This document shows, piece by piece, positions 14,298 to 23,848 of a stretch of 64,000 bases of DNA. Both the position numbers and the translations under genes were made by a program. Below the pieces are notes generated by a model. The model saw nothing but the letters and a program-made list of their open reading frames with translations, did not search any database and was not told where the DNA came from. Within the stretch, counting starts at the first letter, position 1, and each line of letters starts with the position of its first letter. The DNA comes from Mayamaea pseudoterrestris (Eukaryota > Bacillariophyta > Bacillariophyceae > Sellaphorales > Sellaphoraceae): positions 360,662 through 424,661 of the forward strand of contig BROI01000026.1 of the NCBI GenBank assembly GCA_027923505.1, written 5' to 3'.

Positions 14298-14593
14298 GCC
14301 CAAAATACACCAGAATGGTGCCAACATCATTATTCAAGCAGCGTTACAAGATGGTAGGCTTGGCTGGTGTCTCAGGGGATGGCAATGTATTTGGTGACAA
14401 CTTGTCACCAGTCTCAGCCCGCAGATGCCATGACATTCAAACAGACTTACAGCAGGCCCTGTAGGTGCCCAAAATACACCAGAATGGTGCCAACATCATT
14501 GTTAAGGCTGCGCTACAAAACGGTAGGCTTGGCTGGTGTATCAGGGGCTGGCAATGTGACTGGTGAGATGTTCTCACCAGTCTCAGCCCGCAG
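14298..14593 (+). repeat. Two further 169-bp alpha-type units
   Basis: The sequence returns to the 169-bp family in the same orientation as the first array. The second copy is diverged and carries GGTGAGATGTTCTCACC (14562-14578), an intermediate between the alpha and beta palindromes. It ends at about 14593 against the ~180-bp family. Confidence 0.9.
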
Positions 14594-14850
14594 AGGTTAC
14601 TGTGTGGATGTTGCCCTCCCAAACAACTGATGCTACACATGAGCTGTGAATGATGGTTATGCACCAATCTCTCTGCATACATGTCTCCAAGCATAGCCAA
14701 AACAGAATTCATGGAGTAAGACTATTGGAAGTAGTCTTTGAAGGCCGTACACTGTAGTACCATGGAGGTGGTTACTGTTACTGTGTGGACCTCTGCTTTC
14801 CCAAACAGCTGATGCTACACACAGTCTACTGAGCAACCAACATCAACTAT
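14594..14850 (+). repeat. ~180-bp repeat family, left pair
   Basis: GATGCTACACA occurs at about 14630 and 14811, and GTTACTGTGTGGA is repeated ahead of each, giving a period near 181 bp. Related copies in the same orientation lie at 15980-16330, beyond the inverted beta array. Confidence 0.75.
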
Positions 14851-15979
14851 ATTTGTAGCACACGTGAAATAAGGATGTTAGCACCCATCTAGCTTGATTT
14901 GGGTGAACACATGGCTCTAGGTATGGGCATTTGTAAATTACGGCATCTACTGGCTGAGGCTGGTAAGAACTTCTCACCAATCACATTACAGTCTACCAAG
15001 GGACCGGCCAGGCAAAACTTCTTGTAGCGCACCTGAAATAAGGATGTTAGCACCATTCTAGCTTGATTTGGGCAAACAAGTGGCTCTAGGCATGGGCTTT
15101 TGAAAATAACCGCATCTGCTAGGTGAGACTGGCGACAAGTTGTCACCAATCACATTGCCATCTACTGAGCCACAAGCCAGTCAAATTTTCTTGTAGCGCA
15201 CTTGATATAGGGATGTTAGCACCATTTCAGGTTAATTTGGGCATACACATGGCTCTAGGTATGGGCATTTGAAATTTATGGCACCTGTTGGCTGAGACTG
15301 GTGAGAATTTCTCACCAGCCACATTGCAGTCAACTGAGGACCAGCCAGGCAAATTTTCTTGTAGCGCACCTAAAATAAGGATGTTAGCACCATTGTGGCT
15401 TGATTTGGGCACACACATGGCTCTATGTATGGGCGATTAAAAATTACGGCATCTGTTGGCTGAGACTGGTGACAAGTTGTCACCAATCACATTACAGTCT
15501 ACCAAGGGACCCTCCAGTCAAATTTGCTTGTAGCGCACCTGAAATAAGGATGTTAGCACCATTCTGGCTTGATTTGGTAATATACGTGGCTCTTGGTATG
15601 GGCCTTTGGAAATTACGGCATCTGCTGGCTGAGACTGGTGAGAACTTCTCACCAGTCACATTGCAGTCACCCGAGGGACCAGCCAGTCATATTTTCTTGT
15701 AGCGCACCTGAAATAAGGATGTTAGCACCATTCTGGCTTGATTTGGTAATACACGTGGCTCTTGGTATGGGCCTTTGGAAATTACGGCATCTGCTGGCTG
15801 AGACTGGTGAGAATTTCTCACCAGTCACATTGCAGTCAACCGAGGGACCAGCCAGTCATATTTTCTTGTAGTGCACCTAAAATAAGGAGGTTAGCACCAT
15901 TCTGGCTTGATTTGGTCATACACATGGCTCTAGGTATGGGCAATTGAAAATTACGGCATCTGCTGGCTGAGACTGGTGA
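14851..15979 (-). repeat. Inverted array of a diverged 169-bp subfamily (beta), 6-7 units
   Basis: The landmark TGGCTCTAGG or a close variant recurs at 14912, 15081, 15250, 15418, 15587, 15756 and 15925, a period of 168-169 bp. The reverse complement of a unit aligns with the alpha satellite through CCAGAATGGTGCTAACATC, GTGCGCTACAAGA, the palindrome, and CAGTCTCAGCC...GCAGATGCCGT. It is thus the same family in opposite orientation and strongly diverged. The array is cut inside a palindrome at 15975-15979. Confidence 0.9.
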
Positions 15980-16330
15980 TTAGTATGGAGCTGTTTACTG
16001 TTTGGATGTCTGCCCTACCATGCAAGTGATGCTACACATGAGCTGGGAATGATTGTTATGCACCAATCTTACCTATATGGGTCCTTAAGCACAGCCAGAG
16101 AAAAGTTCATGAAACAAGACTATTGGGGGTAGTCTTTGAAGGCCACACACTGTAGCATCATGGAGTTGGTTACTGTGTGGACCTCTGTCCTCCCAAACAA
16201 CTTATGCTACACGTGAGTCGGGAATGATTGTTATGCTGCAATCTCATCACATGTTTGTTCCTAAGCATAGCCAGATCAGGATTCATAGAACAAGACTATT
16301 CGGGCAGGTCTATTCTCATAACTTGAAGGA
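15980..16330 (+). repeat. ~180-bp repeat family, right pair
   Basis: Two copies with ATGCTACAC at about 16028 and 16205, plus shared GTAGTCTTTGAAGGCC and CATAGCCAGA segments. They are collinear with the left pair at 14594-14850, so the family appears to be interrupted by the beta array. Confidence 0.75.
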
Positions 16331-16441
16331 TTAGCATGACTGCCTGGTTTGTTGACGTTGATAACCTAACCAATACCTTGGTGGAAGGTGGCAATCCTTC
16401 AAAGGATGGGGATGGCCAAAGTTCTGTGTGCGCTGCTGGCC

Positions 16442-16465
16442 GCTGCTGCTGCTGCTGCTGCTGCT
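16442..16465 (+). repeat. (GCT)8 microsatellite
   Basis: Eight perfect GCT triplets in non-coding sequence between the satellites and the first gene. No gene is supported around it. Confidence 0.95.
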
Positions 16466-16565
16466 TTTGGATGACATACTGTTGCACAGAATACACCATA
16501 TTATCTACTCCTCTTTCACTGGAAGAAACGAGTTGACTGAATGCCCCCGCAGCATTCCATGTCTA

Positions 16566-16735
16566 CATCCAAATTACATATGAATGGTGCCAAAATCAAT
16601 ATTCAGGCTGTGCTACAAGATGGTATGCCTGGTGAGTGTCTCTGTTGTGGATGGCAATGTGACTGATGATAACTTCTCACCAGTCTCAGCCCGCAGATGC
16701 CTTGACATGCAAATGTCCATGCATCAACCTTGCTG
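16566..16735 (+). repeat. Solitary diverged 169-bp-type unit
   Basis: A single relic in alpha orientation. It keeps ATGAATGGTGCCAAAATCA, GCTGTGCTACAAGATGGTA and CACCAGTCTCAGCCCGCAGA. Its palindrome has decayed to GATGATAACTTCTCACC, with only the right half intact. The remaining sequence to the first gene at 17072 (about 335 bp) shows nothing else I can support. Confidence 0.85.
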
Positions 16736-17071
16736 TGCTAGCTGATGAGTTCAAAATATCACTGGTGTCCTTCTTCTGTCATTTTCACCACACTAAGCAC
16801 GTAAGCAGGCAAAGGCGCATGAATACTGTTGCCAAAAGAACACCAACATGGCAATAAGCACAGAGATGGGAAGTTTGTCAAGGAAATTCATTTTGAATCA
16901 TCAATGGGATGCAATTCAAAGCATGGATCTCTTAACAGTATCTACCAGAAGATGCAAGACATTATTCATACAGTCTGAAGTAAGTCAGCAGACCTACCGG
17001 TACTAACATTTCCGTTGCGCGCGCACGCCGTGCCTCATCGGCAAACCTCCGTCGCACAAACCACCTTCGAC

Positions 17072-18187
17072 ATGACCATGGCGTCCTCGAGCAACAATAC
17101 ACCAGCGAAACCGCCAGTGGACGATACCATGGACGAAGCTTCGATTCGCTCGCCTCTGCAGAAAGTTTCGGACAATCAACTTGAAGCAGATGACGGATCC
17201 GAGGAAAGCAGCAGCATGCGCAAACGTAGCAAGACTGACGATGAGCAGCAGCAAGATCAACCAGTAGTACCAGCCATTGTTCTCGATTATCCGACGGACA
17301 TGAACATTCCATCGCGCGAACTAATAAAGGAAATTTACAATGAAGCCATGAAAAAGCCGCATGGCGAGCAGCGCTTAGTTACCGAGTTTGGTTTGCTTTC
17401 GTTCCAAGACGTGCTGCTTCCAGCGATTGCACAGGAGGAGGAGCGAGCCGTCAAGCGTTTGCAAAGCATTGTCCAGCGCGATTATCCGGAACTGACTTTA
17501 GCCGTTGCTACTTGTCGCAAGGCAATCTATGATAGTGTTTTTGCCGGCATGAAGGCGGCGGAAGCCTCTCGCGCCAAGCGAATGATCGTTGAGCAGGAAC
17601 GCGAGCAACAATGGCTTGAGCAGCAACAGCAGGAGGAAGCGCTGAAACAACTTCAGCTGCAGAAGCAAGCGGAGAAACAAAAGAAAGACTATGATGATCG
17701 ACGTATTGAGGTCTTGTACGATGCTCGGAAGAACTACGCCTTCAATCAAGACCTCTTTCGCGAGACGGCATACTTGCTCAGCGAACTGCCAAAGCTTCAA
17801 AAGGAGCTCAAGTCATGGAAGCAGGCGGAGGAAGAATTGAAGCAACGGGAAGCTGCATTGGACGTACTCGATAACACTTTGGCTGAGAAGGAAAAGGATA
17901 CGGACGAAAACAAGAACACGAATAAAGCAAACACTCCAAATGACAAGCCACTCGAAGAGATTGCAGCCGCCATTCACAGCGTCAAGGCTTCGTCGATTCA
18001 AATTCAAATGATGCTGGAGAATGTTTCAAGCATTGCCAAGGAGTCGGACGAGGTTCGAAAGGTACTCTACCGGCAGTATCGCCAGGAGCATCAGTTTCAT
18101 GGGTACCATGGCGCGACCGATCCCAAGGGGCTTCTCTTTGCCTTGTCGCAAAGTCAGCAAAACTCTCAGGATGAGCCGGATGATTGA
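17072..18187 (+). CDS. Coiled-coil protein of unknown function
   Basis: A single-exon protein of about 371 residues that I do not recognise. The first ~70 residues are acidic and low in complexity, including a short basic stretch MRKRSK that could be a nuclear signal. A region around residues 75-170 looks folded. It is followed by a Q/E/K-rich segment (roughly 175-215, with Q runs) and further charged helices, which predict a long coiled coil. The C-terminus is Q/D-rich. The frame is open upstream of 17072 but without an ATG; ATGs at 17072 and 17078 both fit, the second in the favourable context ACCATGGC. It ends 58 bp from the convergent signal peptidase gene. A structural or nuclear scaffold role is possible but unproven. 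Confidence 0.8.
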   Translation: MTMASSSNNTPAKPPVDDTMDEASIRSPLQKVSDNQLEADDGSEESSSMRKRSKTDDEQQQDQPVVPAIVLDYPTDMNIPSRELIKEIYNEAMKKPHGEQRLVTEFGLLSFQDVLLPAIAQEEERAVKRLQSIVQRDYPELTLAVATCRKAIYDSVFAGMKAAEASRAKRMIVEQEREQQWLEQQQQEEALKQLQLQKQAEKQKKDYDDRRIEVLYDARKNYAFNQDLFRETAYLLSELPKLQKELKSWKQAEEELKQREAALDVLDNTLAEKEKDTDENKNTNKANTPNDKPLEEIAAAIHSVKASSIQIQMMLENVSSIAKESDEVRKVLYRQYRQEHQFHGYHGATDPKGLLFALSQSQQNSQDEPDD

Positions 18188-18245
18188 ATTATATAAAGCT
18201 TTAGTAGTTATTTCTTCATTTTTATACAATAGTTTGTACAGCTTA

Positions 18246-18974
18246 CTATAGCCAGGACGCTCTTGGTCGTCCCTTGTCGTCCAACTCTGTGGTCGTTTGT
18301 ATTTGCCCCATTCTCGTCGGCGGCCAAAGCACATACTCGGCAACACCGACTAGCAATCCTTTACTGATTGGTCCAATTTGTCGACTATCGCGTGAGTTGG
18401 CCTTATTGTCGCCTTCCACATACAATGAATAGGGTGGGACCTGCTGCAATTTGCCTGGCCATGCTTTCGGTCTCACCAATTGTCCACCGACACCGACGAG
18501 CCGCTTGACGCAGAGTTTGCTTGGAATACCGGCATCTGGATCCTTGTAGACGACGACTTGTCCATTCAAGGCGACTGGAGGATTGGAGTAGACTCGGGCG
18601 TGCTGCTCGTTGCCAATGCCGTGGAGCGATTCGTAGCGAATCAGTCTGGCGCGGTCCTTGCTTTGGTCGTCGTGATTGCCACTAACATCAAAGATTATGT
18701 TCCAAAGAGTTTCTGGAATAATTCCAAAGTCTGATTTGCGAATGAACAATACATCGCCGTCGCGCAGGGTCGGCTCCATGCTGCTGCCATGGACGCGGCA
18801 GGTGCTGAACAAGCAGTCGCGCGCCCAAACCACGATGGGAACGGTTGCGATTGCTGATGACCAAAGGTAAGGACTATTTGATGAAGAGGCGGCTGTTCTG
18901 TAGTATCGTGACATATGAATATAGATTATAGTAGAGAAAGAAGGGAGGCGAAAAGTGATGGTTTCGGCCGCCAT
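18246..18974 (-). CDS. Mitochondrial inner-membrane signal peptidase, IMP2-like (S26 family)
   Basis: A 242-residue serine protease of the type I signal peptidase family. The IMP complex removes sorting signals from proteins on the outer face of the mitochondrial inner membrane. A hydrophobic segment lies at about residues 38-52. The nucleophile motif GSSMEPTL places the catalytic Ser near residue 65, and CVKRLVGVGG places the general-base Lys near 157. The C-terminal box with DSRQIGPI and the ending VLWPP match IMP2/IMMP2L-type proteins. It starts in the context CACATGGCGG only 42 bp from the divergent small membrane protein gene, so the two probably share a promoter. A plastid location cannot be excluded. 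Confidence 0.85.
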   Translation of the reverse strand: MAAETITFRLPSFSTIIYIHMSRYYRTAASSSNSPYLWSSAIATVPIVVWARDCLFSTCRVHGSSMEPTLRDGDVLFIRKSDFGIIPETLWNIIFDVSGNHDDQSKDRARLIRYESLHGIGNEQHARVYSNPPVALNGQVVVYKDPDAGIPSKLCVKRLVGVGGQLVRPKAWPGKLQQVPPYSLYVEGDNKANSRDSRQIGPISKGLLVGVAEYVLWPPTRMGQIQTTTELDDKGRPRASWL

Positions 18975-19015
18975 GTGCGCGACGGAACATTATTTCGACG
19001 ATCATCGCACCGGTT

Positions 19016-19402
19016 ATGAAAGATCAACGCTGCGACATGATCTCTTGCTCATCTCGTCTCCAGCAACATGAATTCACTCGAGGCGCCTTTGACTCTCGTC
19101 GCCAACTTTCTAACATGATTATCAATACTGCAACAATCATATTAACTCTAGTCGTAGTCACATTATTTGCCGTCTTTGGTTTGAAGATAATGCGGAGTTT
19201 TGCGTTGCAGATTGCGCAGGAAAACCACGACGCCATGGCGGCACTCGATCAGCAGGAGGAGCAAGTGCGACTCAAGAAGGAGCGAGCGGCCGATGCGGCG
19301 GCTGCCACGGCCTTTGCCAAAATACAACCAATTGTTACAAAAACGTCGAATGCAGATGCAGCAAAAGTAGATTCTGGTGTAGCGGATGTTTCCTTGGTGT
19401 AG
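19016..19402 (+). CDS. Small single-pass membrane protein, unknown
   Basis: Up to 128 residues. A strong hydrophobic segment (IILTLVVVTLFAVFGLKI, about residues 41-58) follows a polar N-terminus and is followed by a charged, Ala-rich helical tail. I do not recognise a family. An in-frame ATG at 19115 would start the protein just before the membrane segment and may be the true start; the longer form begins only 42 bp from the divergent peptidase start. The size and the one-helix plus charged-tail layout resemble small accessory subunits of organellar membrane complexes, but this is only an impression. Confidence 0.6.
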   Translation: MKDQRCDMISCSSRLQQHEFTRGAFDSRRQLSNMIINTATIILTLVVVTLFAVFGLKIMRSFALQIAQENHDAMAALDQQEEQVRLKKERAADAAAATAFAKIQPIVTKTSNADAAKVDSGVADVSLV

Positions 19403-19566
19403 CTGCACGCCATTACTTGCTGAAAGCTGCAATTGCTGCGAAACTTGCTTTCTTGATGCGTCACTGCACCCTGCAGTACATACTATATGTTAATACTTGA
19501 ACATTCTAAACTATCAATTTATACAATGCGAATAGCATTTACTCAGTTGTAGTGAGTTACAGCGTG

Positions 19567-22500
19567 CTATAACGCCGGCAGAGTCGTTCGACAGATGGGA
19601 CACTCCATTTTGATCTCCATCCACTGTATCAAGCAGTCTCGATGAAACAGGTGGTTGCATGGAGCCAGCATGTAGTGTGAGCGATTACAAGCATCAATGC
19701 CGTCGTAGCAAATGCTGCAGTCAAGTGTGCAGGCTTGCGCAGGCGGAACTGGTTGCGTCACGACGGTTTCAGCCGTCATGGTGCTTGACGTTTCGGATCG
19801 CCACCGCAGGCCTCGCAAGCGATTGCGAGTGGTGGGAGCAGTTGCGTGTCGGGCGCGCGCTGGTAGAGGATCGGAGGCTTGGACGGGCGCGTCCTTGTCG
19901 AAGGAGATGGGCGACGAGCCGCGATGGTCTTCCTCAATTGATTCGGGTTTCGGAGTGACTGGGCTGCTTGGTGGAAGCATGGATGCTGGTAGCGGGCGAT
20001 TGTAGTCGAATTTGGGAGGTAGGAATCGGGCCGGTATCATGAAGCGAGCACCATACTTGCCTTGAGCAACGAGTATTGCTGTTTGCACTGCAACCCAACC
20101 GATCAAAAGCTCGCACATGACAGGATCAGTTGGACTGTCAGGGTAAACTTCCTTCAAGAAATTGTTTGGCAGGCCGAAAATGTACAATGGAGCGACAAGT
20201 CTCGTCAAGCTCATGCCGTAGACGTAGTATTTGTGCAAGGGTTTCTTTGTCTCTGTTATCACATTCAAAACAATCTGTGGCACCCAGAATGAATACAGGA
20301 GCAGGGCATATAAGGTGCGGTACTTTTCGCCAACGTAAAACGCGAGAAAGAATGAAGAGAACAGTGTAATGTAGAAGCGGAGATGTAAGACCGCAACTTG
20401 TCGCCTCAACGCCTCCTGACTTTGCCCACCTCCGTTGCTGTTGTTGCGTGCTTGGATTATCATCGCCATGTACTAGAAATAACAGAGTATCAGTGAGATA
20501 GGGATTCAACTTAAAGAGCCTAGTCCCAACATCATGTGTTACCTTCATTTCAATGACGCAAAAGATGAGCAGTTTGAAAAAGGCGACACTGGCAAACGCT
20601 GCAAACAGTGGGGTCATGGCAAGGCTCAAGTAAATGTGCGCCAAGCACACCAAAGCATCAATCACTGTTTGCCATCCGACGCACAGCAGAGAAACTTTCG
20701 TTGCCGCAGACTGACTTTGTGAGTAAAGTAGCTGACGAAGCAGTATCAAAATTTGCGTCAGACAGACAAGCATCATGTAAAAACTGTAGTTGATCGCTTT
20801 GCTTGTCGTTGCATCCCAGTCGGTACGAATGGCCGTCGCATTCAAATTTGCACTAAAGTGACAGTTGCGCGACTCAATAACGCCAACCATGGACATGACC
20901 ACAGCTTGGTCTTGAAGCAGCTTGGCGCGCTCCCTGGCCGACAAGCTCGATGCTCGTGATCGTGAACTGCGTTTCGTATCCACCGCCTTTTCTGAACCTG
21001 CGTCGTCACGGGCTAGAAAGGGATTCAAAAGCCTGGCTTCCTTGAGCCGGCGCAGCACCAAGTTGCGCCATGCGCCCAAGGTCCACTCTACTTCTTGCAC
21101 ATTCATGTTGATTTCAAATTCACAATCCAGTGCATTCGCTTCCAGAACTTGTTCGCGAGGCGGCATGCGACGAGCGGCTGGCGTCTTTGTTTTTCGAATA
21201 CTCTCGTGCTGATCATCGCGCGTGAATGGATACGGCAGAACAACGTCGGACCAAGGAGGCAAAATGACATTAGTCATGTTGCTAGTATTAGCGATCGTTA
21301 CATTTTCGCTTTCTGTTGAAATCTCACTCTGCGCTTGGTTGACAATTAATGGCAACTCCAATAGCTTTCGATCCATTAACTCTGGTGATTTTAGCAGCCA
21401 TTTCCGCGCCCGTTTCCTCACTGTTTTCGGTTGCTGTCTATAGAGCGCTTCGGCATCTTGCCTCACCAGTGTCATGTCCGCCGCATCCATGTTACTCAAC
21501 GCTTCCTGCAAACGTCGTCGCTGGTGTTTACTTGCCACGCCAACCTCCTTGCTTATTGTCGCGTTACTACCGCTACTAGTACTACTTCCAATCACTAGCA
21601 CGCTCCGTCTCACGTCAGTATTCGCCACGAGCGAAAGTCGTCCAATCCCATGCACCAAGACACCCTTGACGCGGAGCAAGACATCCTGGCGCGTCGAGTA
21701 GCCTTGCGCATGATCCGAATCGTAGAGCTTGACAAAGCCATCCACCAGAGACAGTTCGCGCAGCGTTGGTATCTTGCGTGAAAATAGTTGAAAGGCCACG
21801 CGACCAGATGCGCGGGTAAGTGTGACGGAAGTGTTGCGGTGCTGTACTGGTGCAGTCATTGTAACGCTTGCTGCTGCATTGGCAACTCCCAAGACGGCTT
21901 CAGTTGTGGCTCTGGAGACTGCTGCCGTGGGTTCTTCAGTTGGTTCAGGCGGATACGTCTTTCCCGAGGCATCGACAGTCACTTGCTCAAATCTATTGGA
22001 AGTAAAATTGTGATCATCTCGCATCAATACTTGTTGATTGTGCGGCAGTACAAAGACTCCGATCGATGTATCATTCGTTTCTTTAAGTCGTTGCAGCATT
22101 GTAGATTCCAGCGAGATGGCGTCCAGTGTCATTGGTTCCATCAATCGTGCCGGCGTCGACGCATTCTGTAGAGGCGAGGCAGAAAGATCGCTCGCACCTT
22201 CAGCACTAGCCATGTGATTCCTCGACCACTGTCCTCTGTAGAATCCAGTCGTGTTCCATGGATAGTGAAAAACCTTTTGGTCCTCGGCTGCATCATGCTG
22301 CTGCTCGTTTATTGTTAACGGTGGTTGCTGCTGCGAAAAGGTTGATGGACGCGACTCGTCGGCCGTGGCTGCGCCGGGAAATTCGTCTTTCGTCAAACCT
22401 TCGGTGGATGACAACGGCGGCTCTTCGGCTGCTGCTGAATCTAGTTCTTTCTGCGCCCATTGGAGTACTTGCTGTTGCATATCAATATTTTGATTCTTTT

Positions 22501-22987
22501 TTATCAATGCATGAAACCGAACATCATTTTGTACAATGCTTTGAATCGATGCATCCTGTTTTTGTCGCGCAGCAAATACACGTGGCTCTAGCATGAGCGC
22601 CTCCAGCCGGCTCGGTCCATTTTGTTGTTGTGAACGCAATCGTTGATTTGCTTCGTCGTGGTCGCCGTCCATGACCAATAGCATGAGCAGAAACATGATG
22701 AGGACGCGAATCGTTCGCTGCCGTCGCTCGGCTTCGCGCCACTCCTCCGTGGTGCGAAACTGCAGTGGCGGCGTATTGTTATTAGTGATTGCTGCTGCAG
22801 CATTATTAGTAGTTGCATTTGCATTCGCAGGCGGCGGAGGAAGGCGCGCCATGGTAGGAAGATTGTTATTGTTGGCAGCAGCAGCTACGAGTGGTATGCG
22901 AATGTCATCGTCCTCATCCAAGTCTACTTCATTGTCGTCAAAGTCTTCAATATCGAGTAGTGGACCTCCCGCCGTAGATTCCAGCAT
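19567..22987 (-). CDS. Tul1/FLY-like transmembrane RING E3 ubiquitin ligase
   Basis: Two exons, 22987-20543 and 20472-19567, encode about 1,116 residues. The 70-nt intron has AAG|GTAACA at its donor and TTTCTAG|TAC at its acceptor, and the frame continues in phase 0 through VIEMK-YMAMI. The N-terminus is acidic with a first hydrophobic segment near residues 95-105. A long, probably lumenal, region follows, then a bundle of transmembrane helices from about residue 730 to 960. A C-terminal RING-H2 has CSIC, CNHLFH, RDC and CPIC in the right order. This layout matches yeast Tul1 (Dsc complex) and plant FLY proteins, which ubiquitinate membrane proteins in the Golgi/endomembrane system. The Q/P-rich N-terminal 130 residues are poorly conserved in character. 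Confidence 0.82.
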
Positions 22988-23065
22988 TTTCTATGATATA
23001 ATTAGTCAATAGTGCAGCAGTTGGACGACGCAATGGGCAAGTCGCCGATTCAAAGATGAATCCGA

Positions 23066-23469
23066 CGCTACGAATTGCGTTTCGACTGGCTAAAATTCGG
23101 CAAAATTCGCCTTCAGGCGGCACGAAGCAACATAATGTTGCTTCGCTTGACGCTACCGAAAATCACTCATCCACGACCAACATGGCGGCCATGCCAGCCT
23201 TTACAGCTCTATACTACTCTATACTAGTTATCTATCAGTATTTTATCCATGTAAATGTAGCAGTTAGAGCATGGAGGATCCATTTTTGCCTCTTGTTTGT
23301 TCGTTCCATTGGAACTGCCACGCCGTCAGATAAAGATCCGGGTTCTGGTGCGATTTTTGTGGTTCGACGCGTAGACGCGCGTAGCGAAACGAGGCTGCAA
23401 AAAGTCGCTTCGTGCCGCCTGAAGGCAAATTTTGCCGAATTTTAGCCAGTCGAAACGCAATTCGTAGCG
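23066..23469. mobile_element. MITE-like element, 404 bp with 63-bp terminal inverted repeats
   Basis: The left arm (23066-23128) and right arm (23407-23469) are reverse complements with one mismatch that I can see (TTCGCC against TTTGCC, a CpG change). Both ends begin CGCTACGAATTGCG. Just inside the left arm is a 21-nt palindrome (23124-23144). No transposase is encoded. No clear target-site duplication is visible, so the exact ends could be a few bases off. It lies between the divergent starts of the E3 ligase and LeuRS genes. The small plus-strand frame inside it is not a convincing gene. Confidence 0.8.
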
Positions 23470-23848
23470 CGTTGCACCATGGTGAAGTCTGTCGTTCGTG
23501 ACTCGCTTGATCCTTAACGCTAACTCTTGAAAGTGGTGGGGTTATGAGCGCATCACTGACGCGGTTGCGCAGCGCGGGTCGACGACCATGACGAATGATG
23601 CTATTGCTGCCGAGCCATCACTCGATCATTCGATTGAAAGAATCTACTTGCCGTCGTTATTCTCGAGCTGAAGCTGCAGCGCCTCTGTATTCTGTCAGTG
23701 ACTTGTAAATCGGCGGGCGAGAAACTGTACGGATCGATTGATAGACTCGCGATATCTTTGCTGTCAAAGAACCAACGAACAATTCAACAGCAAGGCCAAG
23801 CGACAGCATATTCTGTACCAAAAGAGACGTCTCGATAGAAGTAAAAGA

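Noticed and set aside
12020-14330. Minus-strand frames of 60-110 codons in the 353-bp array
   Set aside because: They recur with the repeat unit and are lost in units with small indels, so they are repeat by-products.
16296-16536. Short frames encoding poly-Gln or poly-Cys
   Set aside because: They arise from the (GCT)8 microsatellite.
23056-23445. 129-codon plus-strand frame
   Set aside because: It lies almost wholly in the MITE-like element and starts and ends in its inverted repeats.
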